Source of the DNA: Bacteroidota bacterium
Lineage (GTDB): Bacteria; Bacteroidota; Rhodothermia; Rhodothermales; UBA10348
Direction of reading: 5' to 3'
Assembly: GCA_029262835.1 (NCBI GenBank)
Contig: JAJCYQ010000060.1
Location: forward strand, 62,001 to 126,000
Length of the DNA stretch: 64,000 nt
The notes beneath the pieces were generated by a model. It did no database searches and was not told the DNA's origin. It saw only the letters and a list, made by a program, of their open reading frames with translations. The position numbers and the translations under genes are program-made. Positions 1 to 9,997 of this stretch are shown here, piece after piece. Numbering within the stretch: the stretch's first letter is position 1; each line of letters opens with the position of its first letter.

Positions 1-1533
1 CCATCCCTGCTCACAGAAAACACGCGGCTGGGGGGCGTGGGCTTGGGGAAGCAGCGCATGGGTCGCATCGACCCGATCCAATACGCGCCGCCACGCGTCA
101 GTTGCACGTGTCCGGTAGGACGTGGCGAGTGCGGAGCGCCACTCCATGCCTCGATAGTCGCCGACCGTCGTTCCAATTCGTTCCAGTTGCTCTTTCCAGC
201 GCATCACGGCGTCCTCCTCGAAAGGAAATGCTTTGAATGAGACCCACTGGGCTCGTTTCGAAGCGAACTGGAAACCCGTCCAGTCCGGGGGGACCACAAC
301 GATCGCTTGGGGCGTCGTCTCGGAGCGCACGCGATGTGCCAGGGTGTACATTTGTACACGTTCAGCAGATCTGAACGGAAGTGCCCGGTCATGCCAGTAG
401 CTGGACAAGGCGATCAGGATGCCTGAAGAAACGACGACAATGAGGGCAGCGGGCGCGACGAGGCGGCGGAGGCCGTGTGCCAGACGAACCGGGAGGCGGC
501 GCGACAGTTCGCTGCCAGCAAGGCAGGAAATGGTGATGACCGAGAGAACGCGTACCGGTACGGCCAGTTTGAACGGCTGCGCAGCCGTCCATGGACCAGT
601 GGGCCACAGAGCGACAAGCACCAGGCCGCCGGTCAACAACATCGTCGTAATTGAAACAAGCTGCACCAGCTGCGGCCGGGCTTTTCCTGTGCGGAAGTAT
701 TCGGGGTACCTGTACAGCGAGAACGCGGCGGCGGTAAGGAGCGCCGCGAAGTACAGCCAGTCCTTGACCGGGACATGCCCCGGCAGGTAATGATGCGGAG
801 CACGGACGTGCGTCAGGATATACGTGGACTCCGCGCCAAGTCCCACGCCTGCCAGCACCAGGTACACTGGAGGCCCAGAGAGGAGCAGCCAGGTGACTCC
901 AAAACCCACGACATGTGCGCGGCGGGATCGATCCATCATGAGCCACAACAGGAAGACGACCCCAAGTTGAAGTCCTACAAGAACATGCATCCACGTGGCC
1001 AGGCCGCAGAGCAGGCCCGATACCACGGCCCGGGAGGATGCCGATGTAAGCTTGACCGCAGCCCACAGGGCGAGCGACCAAGCCACCATTTCAGGGACCA
1101 ACATGGAATAGACGATGTCGTTACCGCCTGGTGCCCAGTGCACGGTGACCAACAGAACGGCCGGGACGCTGAGGAGGGGCGCCAAGGTACCCGTTGAATA
1201 GGATGTCGTAAGTCGCGCAATGGCCAGCGCACTGGTGACCCAGGAGAGGACATAGACGACCAGCACCACAGCACCCAGTGGGACGACACCAAACCTCAGT
1301 CCATGCAGAAGCCACACGAAGGCCGAGCGCACAGACCAGGTATCCTGCTGCATGGAAACGAACGCGTCGGATGCCAGGAGCCCAGGCTGAGCCATGTGCA
1401 GCAGGAGCGGTAGGAATTCGTCCTGGTCGGACGTGCCCCAGTCGTAGCCGAAGCGTAGCACGAACAGGGCGAGCGTCGCAAGGACAACGGCTGGCACAGT
1501 CCACCGGCGTGCAGGATGTGGGAGGCGTGTCAC
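1..1533 (-). CDS. Polytopic membrane protein, GT-C/DUF6798-like (3' end cut by window edge)
   Basis: I translated this frame by hand. It is open for 511 codons from a GTG at 1533 to the window edge without a stop, so the C-terminus is missing. The GTG overlaps the stop of the upstream FemAB-like gene as GTGA, which supports the start. The first 380 or so residues contain many hydrophobic helices. An acidic DWGTSDQDEF segment lies just after the first helix, as in polyprenol-dependent GT-C glycosyltransferases. A soluble segment then carries VPPDWTGFQFASKR and VSFKAFPF, which resemble the DUF6798 domain of bacterial membrane proteins. I infer an envelope glycosyltransferase-like protein; substrate unknown. 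The gene itself is well supported, its function only weakly. Confidence 0.8.
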   Translation of the reverse strand, partial: MTRLPHPARRWTVPAVVLATLALFVLRFGYDWGTSDQDEFLPLLLHMAQPGLLASDAFVSMQQDTWSVRSAFVWLLHGLRFGVVPLGAVVLVVYVLSWVTSALAIARLTTSYSTGTLAPLLSVPAVLLVTVHWAPGGNDIVYSMLVPEMVAWSLALWAAVKLTSASSRAVVSGLLCGLATWMHVLVGLQLGVVFLLWLMMDRSRRAHVVGFGVTWLLLSGPPVYLVLAGVGLGAESTYILTHVRAPHHYLPGHVPVKDWLYFAALLTAAAFSLYRYPEYFRTGKARPQLVQLVSITTMLLTGGLVLVALWPTGPWTAAQPFKLAVPVRVLSVITISCLAGSELSRRLPVRLAHGLRRLVAPAALIVVVSSGILIALSSYWHDRALPFRSAERVQMYTLAHRVRSETTPQAIVVVPPDWTGFQFASKRAQWVSFKAFPFEEDAVMRWKEQLERIGTTVGDYRGMEWRSALATSYRTRATDAWRRVLDRVDATHALLPQAHAPQPRVFCEQGW

Positions 1534-2438
1534 GGTGCGCTGTGCCAGGCGCGCAGTCGCCCTAAGAAGGGACGCAGGGAAGCCAGCACCATGGCTGGTC
1601 CACGTCCTGGCGCTGACTGGTGATGATAGGAGGCGAGCTGACCGCCAAAACGCCGTTTGAATTCGGAAATGGACGGCGTATTGGCTCCCATCAAGTCGAA
1701 CAGTCCCAACTGCTTGTCATTGAGCAGAACGGCCATTCGGGCAACGAGAACAGACATGGCCACACCAGGCACGCTCCCAGCGAGCCAATACCATGCCGTG
1801 TTGTCTCCGTCGTGGAGAGCCACAATCCCTGCTTCAATTCGTCCCTCGGCGCGCGTCTCGAGCGCCAGGAAATACGCGCGGCCCTCATCAACCTGCTTCA
1901 TGGCGAGTCGGGACAGCCCGTCCAGGGGAGCAGGAAAACGTCTCTCGTTTCGGCTGTACGCGGCCGCAATGAGCGGAACGACCTCCTGAATTCGAGCAGG
2001 ATCCCGTGTCTCTACAAAGGTATTGGCGGCGCGGCGGATATTTCTTCTGGTCGATGCAGAGCAGGCCGCCAGGACTTCTTCATATGTGCCTGTCGGTAGC
2101 ACATAGGTATGCCGGGTGCTACTTGCCCAACCGGGAAGGTGCTCGATGTGCCCGGTCAGTCCCGGGGGAAGGGACAGCGTTGCCGGAACGCCCTCCGCCG
2201 TCAGGCGGGCGGAAAGCTCAAGCAGGCCGGCTTCAGCGAGTTCCAGGGGGCCGCGAAGGGCAGAGTAGGGTGAAAGGGGGGGAACAACGACTTCACGCGC
2301 CCACACTGGTCCTCTCGCGACGAGTGTTGCTTCCATTCCGACAGACGTTTCCACGTCCCGCGTTGTCCAACCGAAGAGATGTGCAAGTTCTTCAGTGAAG
2401 ACACGGTCAGAGAATGGGGTGGCACAATCTGAGGACAC
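1530..2438 (-). CDS. FemAB/GNAT-like acyltransferase
   Basis: A 302-residue protein with GTG start 4 nt after the hslU stop. The C-terminal half resembles the GNAT fold of FemAB-type acyltransferases (Acetyltransf_6-like). The visible pattern is a basic stretch STRRNIRRA, a strand GRIEAGIVALHDGDNTAWYW, and the segment LGLFDLMGANTPSISEFKRRFGG, whose FKxxFG ending is typical of the family. Relatives transfer amino acids or acyl groups to peptidoglycan or envelope polymers. Its stop overlaps the start of the following membrane protein, so the two are probably translated together and may act in one envelope pathway. The exact substrate cannot be told from sequence. Confidence 0.75.
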   Translation of the reverse strand: MSSDCATPFSDRVFTEELAHLFGWTTRDVETSVGMEATLVARGPVWAREVVVPPLSPYSALRGPLELAEAGLLELSARLTAEGVPATLSLPPGLTGHIEHLPGWASSTRHTYVLPTGTYEEVLAACSASTRRNIRRAANTFVETRDPARIQEVVPLIAAAYSRNERRFPAPLDGLSRLAMKQVDEGRAYFLALETRAEGRIEAGIVALHDGDNTAWYWLAGSVPGVAMSVLVARMAVLLNDKQLGLFDLMGANTPSISEFKRRFGGQLASYHHQSAPGRGPAMVLASLRPFLGRLRAWHSAP

Positions 2439-2442
2439 GTTT

Positions 2443-3819
2443 CTACAGGATGAATCGGCTCAGGTCCCTGTTTTCAATCACGGCGTTGAGCACGTTTTCC
2501 ACGCGCTGCCTGGAAATGGTGACCTGATCTTCGGTCACAACGTCCGGAATATCGAACAGCAGGTCCTCGAGTAGTGTAGTCAGGATGGTATGCAGACGCC
2601 TTGCACCGATGTTTTCCACATCCAGATTGACTTGAGCGGCCATGCGGGCTATTTCACGAACAGCATCGTCATCGAAGGCAACCTCGACCCCTTCAGAACG
2701 CAACAGCGCCTGGTATTGCTTGAGCAGCGCATTCTGGGGTTTGGTCAGGATTTCTACAAAGTCATTTTCAGTCAGGGAATCGAGCTCAACCCGAATGGGA
2801 AAGCGTCCCTGGAGTTCGGGAATCAGATCGCTGGGCTTGGATACATGGAACGCACCACTGGCAATGAACAGGATGTGATCGGTTTTGACGAGTCCATACT
2901 TCGTCATGACGCCGGATCCTTCCACTATGGGAAGAAGGTCCCGTTGGACACCTTCCCGGGACACATCGGGGCCGGACTTGCCGGCGCCAGAGCGGGCACA
3001 GACCTTGTCTATCTCGTCAATGAACACGATCCCCGTTTGCTGAACACGCTCCAGTGCATCGCGCGTGACCCTGTCCATGTCGATCAGCTTGTCTGCCTCC
3101 TCTTTGGTCAACAGCTCGCGGGCCTCACTGATTGGTACACGCCGTTTTTTAGACTTTTTCCCACCGATATTTCCGAAAAGATCCTGCAGATTGATGCCCA
3201 TCTCTTCCATGCCCATGGGGCCGAACACCTGGAGCATATTGCTGTTCTCAGAGGCGACCTCAATTTCGACCTCGCGGTCATTGAGGCTGCCGTCACGAAG
3301 TTTTCCACGGAATTTTTCACGAGTACGATCGCGAAGTTCCGAATCGGAAGGCCCTTCCTGGGGTGAGGCTGAAGGTGAAGTCGGGGCGGACTGGGTTTTG
3401 GGGGCCGGAGGGATCAGGATATCCAGAATACGATCTTCGGCTCGCTCGCGGGCCTTTTCCTGAACGGCCTGCGTATGTTCTTCCCGTACCATGTTGATGG
3501 CAAATTCAGACAGGTCGCGGATCATGGATTCCACGTCCCGACCTACATAGCCAACTTCAGTGAACTTGGTTGCTTCCACCTTGATGAAGGGAGCACCAGC
3601 AAGACGTGCCAGACGACGGGCTATTTCCGTCTTACCTACTCCCGTTGGGCCGATCATGATGATATTGTTGGGCATGATCTCATCCCGCATATCATCCGGG
3701 GCATTCAGGCGTCGCCACCTATTGCGTAGCGCGATGGCCACACTTTTTTTGGCGTCTGCCTGGCCTATGATGTATTTGTCCAGGGCCTGGACAATCTGGT
3801 GGGGGGTGAGGTCAGACAT
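2443..3819 (-). CDS. hslU: ATP-dependent protease ATPase subunit HslU
   Basis: A 458-residue AAA+ unfoldase that feeds substrates into the HslV peptidase in the cytoplasm. The Walker A motif GPTGVGKT is at residues 57-64, followed by the pore motif GYVG. Walker B is VFIDEIDK. The intermediate (I) domain, with its variable charged segment, lies between them. The C-terminus is DLSRFIL, the tail that docks into HslV. Length matches the family. ATG 3819 overlaps the stop of the NYN-domain gene as TGATG, so hslV, the NYN gene and hslU look like one transcript. The gene inserted between hslV and hslU is unusual. Confidence 0.97.
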   Translation of the reverse strand: MSDLTPHQIVQALDKYIIGQADAKKSVAIALRNRWRRLNAPDDMRDEIMPNNIIMIGPTGVGKTEIARRLARLAGAPFIKVEATKFTEVGYVGRDVESMIRDLSEFAINMVREEHTQAVQEKARERAEDRILDILIPPAPKTQSAPTSPSASPQEGPSDSELRDRTREKFRGKLRDGSLNDREVEIEVASENSNMLQVFGPMGMEEMGINLQDLFGNIGGKKSKKRRVPISEARELLTKEEADKLIDMDRVTRDALERVQQTGIVFIDEIDKVCARSGAGKSGPDVSREGVQRDLLPIVEGSGVMTKYGLVKTDHILFIASGAFHVSKPSDLIPELQGRFPIRVELDSLTENDFVEILTKPQNALLKQYQALLRSEGVEVAFDDDAVREIARMAAQVNLDVENIGARRLHTILTTLLEDLLFDIPDVVTEDQVTISRQRVENVLNAVIENRDLSRFIL

Positions 3820-4814
3820 CAGTTCGGATCTTCAAAATATTCGTCGACGTCATCCTGGTCTTCCTCTTCATCTTCATCGAACAGGAGCTCGTCGTAGTCG
3901 TCGCTGTCGTTATTCGATGTGGCTTCCTCGCGTACATCGATCACGTCCGGGTGGTCTTCGTTGACAAGAAGCACCGTGTAATTGTGTGGAAAACCGCGTC
4001 GTTTTTCAAGCCATACGGCTCCTGTCTCTTCAAGGCCGGTAATCAGGTCTTTTGGCTCTTCCTCGTCTGACATGACCTCGGAGAGTTTGCGCAGCAGGGG
4101 CGTCAGGTAAATCTCTTCATATTGACCGAAGTATTGTTCAATAACCTCCAGCGCTCGCCGTACGGCTTCGTCTTCGATAGGCAGGACGGCTTCAGGACCG
4201 CTCGTGTGCGTGGCCAGGTCTGGCTGTTCAGTATCGCTGCTTCCGGCGCCCGTCGGCTCGAGGGCCGATGGCGCGACCCTGTCCACCAGGAAGCGGGCGT
4301 TCAGAAAGGCATCGTTTACGTCGACAGGCAAGTGATCGGCACGGTACGGCGCCTCGAGCGCCGCCAGAAATACGAAATGTCCCTTGCGCTGAAGACGTTG
4401 CACCAGGGGCACGAACCAGTGGTTTCCCGACAGGATGATGAACGCGTGACGCTGTGAACAGGTAAGCGCTACCTCCGCCGCTTCCATGGCCAGATCAATC
4501 GCCGACGACGCATCGGCGACGCTGGCGTATGAAAAACGCGGCTCGATTCCCGCAGCGAGCCAGGCGCCCGTGACCCGGTGTCCTCTCGTGCTGCCAGGAG
4601 GAAGGTTGGCGAAGGCAACAGTCCGGACAGCGTGCAATTGAAGATGTTCCGAGACGTGTCGTTGCAACTCTTGTATAACTTCCAGTGCAACCTGGTCGGG
4701 ATCCGCCTCTGACAGGCTTTTTTCGGCAATACATCCAAACAGGTTGGTATAGTCAACAAGCACGGTAGCGTGCAGCTGCTCACCGTGATGTCTGCTGTGT
4801 CGTTTTCCAGGCAT
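3819..4814 (-). CDS. NYN (PIN-like) domain protein with degenerate active site
   Basis: A 331-residue protein between hslV and hslU. Residues 15-160 look like a NYN/DUF88 domain of the PIN-like nuclease fold: VLVDYTNLF (Asp21), AIDLAMEAA (Asp107), and [13 protein letters not shown] around residues 127-138. In active family members the last motif reads SGDxDF. Here the two acidic positions are Asn131 and Trp133, so metal-dependent nuclease activity is probably lost. A short helical region around residues 225-275 could be a winged-helix module. The tail after residue 290 is extremely acidic and probably disordered. Stop and start codons abut or overlap both hsl genes, which suggests co-expression with the HslUV protease. 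Function unknown. Confidence 0.85.
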   Translation of the reverse strand: MPGKRHSRHHGEQLHATVLVDYTNLFGCIAEKSLSEADPDQVALEVIQELQRHVSEHLQLHAVRTVAFANLPPGSTRGHRVTGAWLAAGIEPRFSYASVADASSAIDLAMEAAEVALTCSQRHAFIILSGNHWFVPLVQRLQRKGHFVFLAALEAPYRADHLPVDVNDAFLNARFLVDRVAPSALEPTGAGSSDTEQPDLATHTSGPEAVLPIEDEAVRRALEVIEQYFGQYEEIYLTPLLRKLSEVMSDEEEPKDLITGLEETGAVWLEKRRGFPHNYTVLLVNEDHPDVIDVREEATSNNDSDDYDELLFDEDEEEDQDDVDEYFEDPN

Positions 4815-4820
4815 GCTTCG

Positions 4821-5375
4821 TTATTGCTTCGAGGTTGCGTTTGGCAAATCAAGAATGGTCAGTTCTGCGTTCGAATAGATGCAGATCTCTGAGGCAATGA
4901 GAAGGGATTTTTCGACGATGTCGTGGGCTGACAGTGTGGGGGCGTGACGCGTGAGTGCGCGCGCAGCGGCTTGGGCGTAAGGTCCTCCGGATCCGATTGC
5001 GACAATATTGTCATCGGGCTCAATGACATCTCCAGTTCCGGATATGAGGAGCAACCTGTCGGAGGCTGCGACGGCAAGGAGTGCTTCCAGTTTTCGAAGG
5101 TAGCGGTCTGTGCGCCAGTCCTTGGCCAGTTCTACGGATGCTCGTGTAACATGACCGCCATACTGCTGCAGTTTTTCTTCGAACCGCTCGAACAGGGTAA
5201 AGGCGTCGGCCGTCGACCCGGCGAAGCCTGCCAGGATGGAATCGTTGTAAAGACGCCTGACTTTCTGAGCTTTGTGTTTGACGACAGTATTGCCGAGCGT
5301 GGCCTGACCGTCGGATCCAAGTACAACGCTCCCATTATGGAAAACGCCGAGAACCGTAGTGCTTCGTAGTTTCAA
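4821..5375 (-). CDS. hslV: ATP-dependent protease proteolytic subunit HslV
   Basis: The threonine peptidase that forms the core of HslUV. The conserved start of the mature enzyme, TTVLGV, followed by [14 protein letters not shown], is plain, as is the late motif [14 protein letters not shown]. The open frame extends upstream to 5573, but that would run 100 nt into dacB. A TTG at 5375 encodes M-K-L-R-S before the catalytic Thr, giving 184 residues, the family's usual size, with a short propeptide. An in-frame ATG at 5429 is the alternative and would add 18 residues. No strong ribosome-binding site favours either, so the start is inferred. Confidence 0.93.
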   Translation of the reverse strand: MKLRSTTVLGVFHNGSVVLGSDGQATLGNTVVKHKAQKVRRLYNDSILAGFAGSTADAFTLFERFEEKLQQYGGHVTRASVELAKDWRTDRYLRKLEALLAVAASDRLLLISGTGDVIEPDDNIVAIGSGGPYAQAAARALTRHAPTLSAHDIVEKSLLIASEICIYSNAELTILDLPNATSKQ

Positions 5376-5472
5376 AGTACCGGGGATAATACGTAACAGT
5401 GGAATAGTACTGTCTGCTACGCGATCCATCGCGCATAGGTTCGTGGCACATTGAACAAATCGCGATCCGTGG

Positions 5473-6957
5473 TCAGGGGCTGGACGCGTAACGTGCCAGT
5501 AGTGCGCCAATCCGGTCCTGGACGCGGCGCACATCGGCGGAAGGACCCGTATAGTTGTTTGCCATGATGACAAATGTGTAGGTGACTCCTGCTACCGAGG
5601 TTACGTAGCCTGAGAGCGCACTGGCTCCTCCCAGGGTACCGGTCTTGGCTCGCAGGTTTCCTTCGGCAGCGGTACCCCGCATTCGGGATGACAGCGTGCC
5701 GTCTACGCCCGCGACGGGCAGTGAGGCATAGAACACGCGACGCATCGTTGAATCGGGGTGGTGCGCCATGTGCTGGAGCAGATCAGCCGTCATATCGGCC
5801 GTTACGAGGTTGCGTCTCGACAGTCCGGAGCCGTCGACGAGCTGTAGAAGCGATGTATCGACCCGAGCTTCCGCAAAAAAATGCCGGGACTGCCAAATGC
5901 CGTCCCGCGCGGAGGCGCCAACAGGCCGCCTGAGCGTACCGATTGTTTTGAGAATCTGCTCGGCGTACAGGTTCTGGCTGCGTTTGTTGATGATGTGGAC
6001 GATTTCTGACAGGGCAGCAGACTCGTGCAGGGCAATGCGTTTCATTAGCGCATATTCTGGCAGGACGGCGATATCGTCAACGTCGCGGGCCAAGCCTGAC
6101 ACGGAGATGCCTTCGCGCAGGAGCACCTCCCGAAGCACGTGGACGAAAAAGAGCGTCGGATTGGTAATGGTCAATGACTCGGGGTCCGTTCGTCCTTCGG
6201 GTATGCGGCTGTAGAGCGTGAAGTTGTTTGTTCCTCGGTCACGGCGATAGCCTTCAACGAACTGGGAGTCTGGATGCACCGTAACGGTGGCATTCTGTAC
6301 GCGAATGTAGTCCGTCTGAAGCGGCACCCACGAAATAACACCGGGTTCCGCCGCTGAGCGTGAGTCAATGGAAAAGTCCACGTTGTTGTCGTTGAGCGAG
6401 AGGCCGCTGATTTCCGCCGCGTACCAGAACGGCTCATCGTCCCAACTCCAGGAAAAGCCGAGCGGAACGTCATCGAATACGTCGTCATCTCCGACAATAT
6501 CACCTTCAATACGCGTTATACCAACGTTCTTGAGCGAATCGGCCCACGCCCGGAAGGTCTGTGTTATGTCTCCGTCGGTGAAGCGGCCGCCGATGACAGG
6601 ATCTCCCGACCCTTGAACAACAAGGGGCCCGTGCAACACGCCATCCACGACCGGGCCGTGCGCGTACAGCCCGGTCCTGTAGCGGAAGTCCGGCCCCAGT
6701 TGGGCCAGGGCGGCTGCCGTCGTGTACAATTTGGTGTTCGAGGCGGGAACGAGACTGGTATACCCGTTCCGGTCGTATACCGGCGTGCCGTCGCCAGTTT
6801 TCAGGATACGCACTGCCCAGATGGCGTTCGGTGTCGTGCCTTCCATCAGGATCTGATTGATGGAGTCACGCAGCACGGTATCGACCTGTGCGGTCGCCAG
6901 CGGTGCAGGGTACAGAACCAACAACACGAAAGGCACGAGGAATCGCTTGAGGACCAT
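5473..6957 (-). CDS. dacB: D-alanyl-D-alanine carboxypeptidase/endopeptidase (PBP4, peptidase S13)
   Basis: A 494-residue penicillin-binding protein that trims peptidoglycan stem peptides and cross-links outside the cytoplasmic membrane. An N-terminal signal peptide ends near PLATAQV. The three active-site motifs are visible: SNTK (Ser73, Lys76), SGLSRRN, and AKTGTLGG near residue 440. The insert between the first two motifs, with several SxxD-type strands, matches the class C architecture of PBP4. It starts at ATG 6957, 8 nt after mreC, so the two envelope-shape genes are probably co-transcribed. Length is typical of S13 enzymes. Confidence 0.94.
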   Translation of the reverse strand: MVLKRFLVPFVLLVLYPAPLATAQVDTVLRDSINQILMEGTTPNAIWAVRILKTGDGTPVYDRNGYTSLVPASNTKLYTTAAALAQLGPDFRYRTGLYAHGPVVDGVLHGPLVVQGSGDPVIGGRFTDGDITQTFRAWADSLKNVGITRIEGDIVGDDDVFDDVPLGFSWSWDDEPFWYAAEISGLSLNDNNVDFSIDSRSAAEPGVISWVPLQTDYIRVQNATVTVHPDSQFVEGYRRDRGTNNFTLYSRIPEGRTDPESLTITNPTLFFVHVLREVLLREGISVSGLARDVDDIAVLPEYALMKRIALHESAALSEIVHIINKRSQNLYAEQILKTIGTLRRPVGASARDGIWQSRHFFAEARVDTSLLQLVDGSGLSRRNLVTADMTADLLQHMAHHPDSTMRRVFYASLPVAGVDGTLSSRMRGTAAEGNLRAKTGTLGGASALSGYVTSVAGVTYTFVIMANNYTGPSADVRRVQDRIGALLARYASSP

Positions 6958-6965
6958 GGGGATTC

Positions 6966-7784
6966 TTACGGTGTGGGAGATGGTGATAACTCAGGTGTTG
7001 CGGGGGGCCTGATTCGTTCGACGAATACGAACGAGAGGTCGTCTATCCGGGTGAACGGTTCAATAAGGATGTTCATGGTGGGACTGCCTGTCGGAATGGA
7101 TATATCCGTGACAACACCGATCGGCACATCGCGGGCAAACACGTTACTGGGGCCCGTAACGACGAGGTCACCTTCTTCCACCAGCGCCGTACGCTCTACG
7201 AGCTCCATGAGCAGCATGCCATGCATTTCGCCATCCCAACGCACCATACCGTCAGATCCGGAGGGTAGAATACGTGCAGCCACGTAAAAATCAGTGTTCT
7301 GAATGGTCATGACACTGGCGTGGTTTTCCGTAACCAGCACTGTTTTGCCAACGATTCCCCGGTCGTCGATGACGGCCATGTCGATGTCAACTCCATCCCG
7401 GTGGCCGACATCGAGAACAAGTGTATTGCGCTCGCGGGTGATGTCACGTGAAACAACGGTGGCGGCCACCAGGTCGGAGCGCGTCGAATCAGAGACGCCG
7501 AGCAATTCGCGAAGCTGCACGTTGTCGGCCAGGGCGGCCCGCATGCGGGCTACATTGTTGTTGAGTCGGACATTCTGCTCGCGGAGCCGCTCGTTTTCAT
7601 CGAGTGCCTTCGTGTACTTCGCAATTCCTCCCAGCGAGGATTCAATGCGTGCCGTGAACTCCAGTGCGCGGGCCCGGAGTCCGCGCAACATGGGTTCGTT
7701 CACGGACAGCATCGTAATTACGGATACGGACAGCAATACCACGAGCAATATCCAATCTCGAATCCGTTCCCAGAGTCGTGGCAT
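6966..7784 (-). CDS. mreC: Rod shape-determining protein MreC
   Basis: A 272-residue bitopic membrane protein of the elongasome, which links cytoplasmic MreB to periplasmic cell-wall enzymes. One N-terminal membrane helix (residues 10-28) is followed by a coiled coil around residues 45-90. The MreC beta domain comes next, with VVSRD, RNTLVLDVGHRDGV, GIVGKTV and GDLVVTGPSN motifs. A proline-rich tail ends the protein. It sits between purH and dacB with short gaps. mreB, mreD and the PBP2/RodA genes that usually accompany mreC are not in this window. Confidence 0.93.
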   Translation of the reverse strand: MPRLWERIRDWILLVVLLSVSVITMLSVNEPMLRGLRARALEFTARIESSLGGIAKYTKALDENERLREQNVRLNNNVARMRAALADNVQLRELLGVSDSTRSDLVAATVVSRDITRERNTLVLDVGHRDGVDIDMAVIDDRGIVGKTVLVTENHASVMTIQNTDFYVAARILPSGSDGMVRWDGEMHGMLLMELVERTALVEEGDLVVTGPSNVFARDVPIGVVTDISIPTGSPTMNILIEPFTRIDDLSFVFVERIRPPATPELSPSPTP

Positions 7785-7799
7785 GATTCCAACACGTGA

Positions 7800-9380
7800 C
7801 TAGTGACGGAAATGACGCTTTCCGGTGAATACCATGGCAATGTCGTGCGTATCGGCGGCGGCGATCACGTCATCATCCCGGATGGACCCACCCGGTTGGA
7901 TGGCGGCCGTTACGCCATGATGTGCTGCTTCCAGCAGGCCGTCCGCGAATGGGAAGAAAGCGTCTGACGCGACGACACTGCCACGCAGGTCAAGTTCGGA
8001 CTTCCGGCTTTTGGCGACTGCAATTTCCGAGGCATCAATCCGGCTCATCTGACCGGCACCAATTCCGAGCGTTCTTCCGTCACCAGCGTAGACTATGGCA
8101 TTGCTTTTGACGTGTTTGGCTACACGCCATGCGAAATCGAGGTCGCGCCACTCGGCATCTGTGGGTTGACGTCGGGTGACCACGGTGAGCCCATCCCGGA
8201 ACGATTCCGCACCGTCCAGTACCGGGTCCCGGTCCTGCACAAGCAGTCCACCCGCGACGGAACGGATATCCGGTGCTCCGTCTGTGCGGGCTGCAGCCTT
8301 CTGGCGCAGGAGGCGACGGTTCTTTTTCTGCATGAGAAATGGGAGTACGCCATCCTCGAATCCAGGGGCAATAATGATCTCCGTAAAGACGGCGTCAATG
8401 CGTTCGGCCGTGGCCATGTCCAGTGATCGGTTCACGACTACGATGCCACCGAAAGGAGACTGCCGGTCGGTGGCAAAGGCGCCGTCATAAGCCTCCGCAA
8501 GTGCCGGGGCAGAGGCGACCCCGCAGGGATTGGTATGCTTGAGGATCGCGACGGTCGGCAGCGCGTCGGCGAACTCATCGATGAGGAAAAGCGCGGCGCT
8601 GACATCCAGCAGGTTGTTGAAAGAGAGGGCCTTTCCATGCAGAATGTCGAACAGGGCGGCCGGATCTCCATGGAGCTTGGCCGCCTGATGCGGGTTTTCC
8701 CCATAGCGGAGCACCTCGGCCAGCGGAACGTGGAGGCGGAGGGTCTGGGATGCCTCCTGCTGCTCAAGCCACGAGGCGACGGCGCTGTCGTAGGCCGCCG
8801 TATGGGCGAATACCTGCGTGGCGAGGCGGCGCCGCTCGGCAAGTGGAATGCCACCCTGGTGTGCATCCAAAAGACCCAATACGTGATCGTATTCGTCTGG
8901 CTGGCAAACCGTCGTGACGTAGAAAAAGTTTTTGGCGGCAGCGCGGAGCATGGTCGGTCCGCCGATATCGATGTTTTCGACGGCGGTGGCGTCGTCGGTT
9001 GCTGCGCTTTCGGTGGCGCTCGAAAATGGGTACAGATTCACTACCACCAGGTCGATTTCCTTGAGTCCGTGCCGCTCAAGTTCACGGGCATCTTCCGGAT
9101 CGGCGCGCCGGGACAGAAGGCCACCGTGGACGGCGGGGTGCAATGTTTTCACACGGCCACCAAGAATTTCGGGATAGCCGGTCAAATCCTCGACCGCAAC
9201 AACGGGAAGTCCCGCCGCCGTCAGCGCTTTGGCTGTACCGCCCGTCGAAACAAGTTCAACTCCGTGTTCATGCAGTTTCTCTGCGAAGGGCACAATTCCT
9301 GTTTTGTCAAAAACGGACAGGAGGGCTCGGCGGATCGGATAGATGTTGTCCGGAGGGGGGAGGTCTTTGACGCTGATCAT
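7800..9380 (-). CDS. purH: Bifunctional AICAR formyltransferase/IMP cyclohydrolase
   Basis: A 526-residue enzyme for the last two steps of purine biosynthesis: formylation of AICAR and ring closure to IMP. The N-terminal methylglyoxal-synthase-like cyclohydrolase domain shows [19 protein letters not shown] and [15 protein letters not shown]. The transformylase domain shows [32 protein letters not shown] and GIGAGQMSR. The start ATG 9380 overlaps the purN stop as TGATG. Length is typical. It belongs to a purN-purH pair, so formyl-folate-dependent steps of the pathway are co-expressed. Confidence 0.97.
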   Translation of the reverse strand: MISVKDLPPPDNIYPIRRALLSVFDKTGIVPFAEKLHEHGVELVSTGGTAKALTAAGLPVVAVEDLTGYPEILGGRVKTLHPAVHGGLLSRRADPEDARELERHGLKEIDLVVVNLYPFSSATESAATDDATAVENIDIGGPTMLRAAAKNFFYVTTVCQPDEYDHVLGLLDAHQGGIPLAERRRLATQVFAHTAAYDSAVASWLEQQEASQTLRLHVPLAEVLRYGENPHQAAKLHGDPAALFDILHGKALSFNNLLDVSAALFLIDEFADALPTVAILKHTNPCGVASAPALAEAYDGAFATDRQSPFGGIVVVNRSLDMATAERIDAVFTEIIIAPGFEDGVLPFLMQKKNRRLLRQKAAARTDGAPDIRSVAGGLLVQDRDPVLDGAESFRDGLTVVTRRQPTDAEWRDLDFAWRVAKHVKSNAIVYAGDGRTLGIGAGQMSRIDASEIAVAKSRKSELDLRGSVVASDAFFPFADGLLEAAHHGVTAAIQPGGSIRDDDVIAAADTHDIAMVFTGKRHFRH

Positions 9381-9997
9381 CAGGGAGTGGGGTTTGGAAG
9401 AATATGTACTCTGCGGCCGTCACGCCGCAGTCTGTGCTCGGCAAGCAGCTTTATGGCCTGCGGATAAATCCGGTGCTCTATTTCAAGCACCCGCGCGGAG
9501 ACGTCGGCTGACGTTTCGTGCGAATGGATTCGAATGGCTTCCTGCAACACAATTGGCCCCGTATCATACGCACTGTCTACCAGATGGATCGTCGCGCCCG
9601 TCACCTTCACGCCATGGTTGACTACAGCTTCGTGTACGCGCATGCCGTACATACCCTTGCCGCCGAAGGCAGGCAGCAGCGAGGGGTGTACATTCAGCAT
9701 GCGGTCCGCGAAGGCTGCAACCATATGGGACGGAATAAGTCGCATATATCCAGCGAGCGCTACGATGTCGACGTCATACCCTTGGACGATTTCCAGCGGG
9801 TCATCTGATTTTGCCGCTACGCGCGTCGGTATGCCAGCTCGAGCAGCCCGTTCAAGGATACCCGCCTGCGGACTGGACGCAACGACCAGTACGACGCGGC
9901 CGGGAATGGTGCCATTTTCACACGCGTCGTGAATGGCCTGGAAGTTGGATCCTCCGCCGGATGCAAGAACGACAATATTGGATTGGCGCATGCCCAT
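9380..9997 (-). CDS. purN: Phosphoribosylglycinamide formyltransferase
   Basis: A 205-residue folate-dependent GAR transformylase, third step of purine biosynthesis. Visible motifs are VVLASGGGSNFQ at the N-terminus, LAGYMRLI, the substrate motif NVHPSLLPAF with the catalytic Asn and His, and TIHLVDSAYDTGPI with the catalytic Asp. ATG 9997 directly follows the stop of the S66 peptidase gene and its own stop overlaps purH. A second in-frame ATG two codons later is possible. Length and motifs fit the family closely. Confidence 0.96.
   Translation of the reverse strand: MGMRQSNIVVLASGGGSNFQAIHDACENGTIPGRVVLVVASSPQAGILERAARAGIPTRVAAKSDDPLEIVQGYDVDIVALAGYMRLIPSHMVAAFADRMLNVHPSLLPAFGGKGMYGMRVHEAVVNHGVKVTGATIHLVDSAYDTGPIVLQEAIRIHSHETSADVSARVLEIEHRIYPQAIKLLAEHRLRRDGRRVHILPNPTP

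Noticed and set aside
389-1504. Several overlapping minus-strand frames (389-1081, 975-1292, 1121-1504)
   Set aside because: They are in the wrong frames. The third minus frame is open from GTG 1533 to the window edge and encodes a coherent membrane protein.
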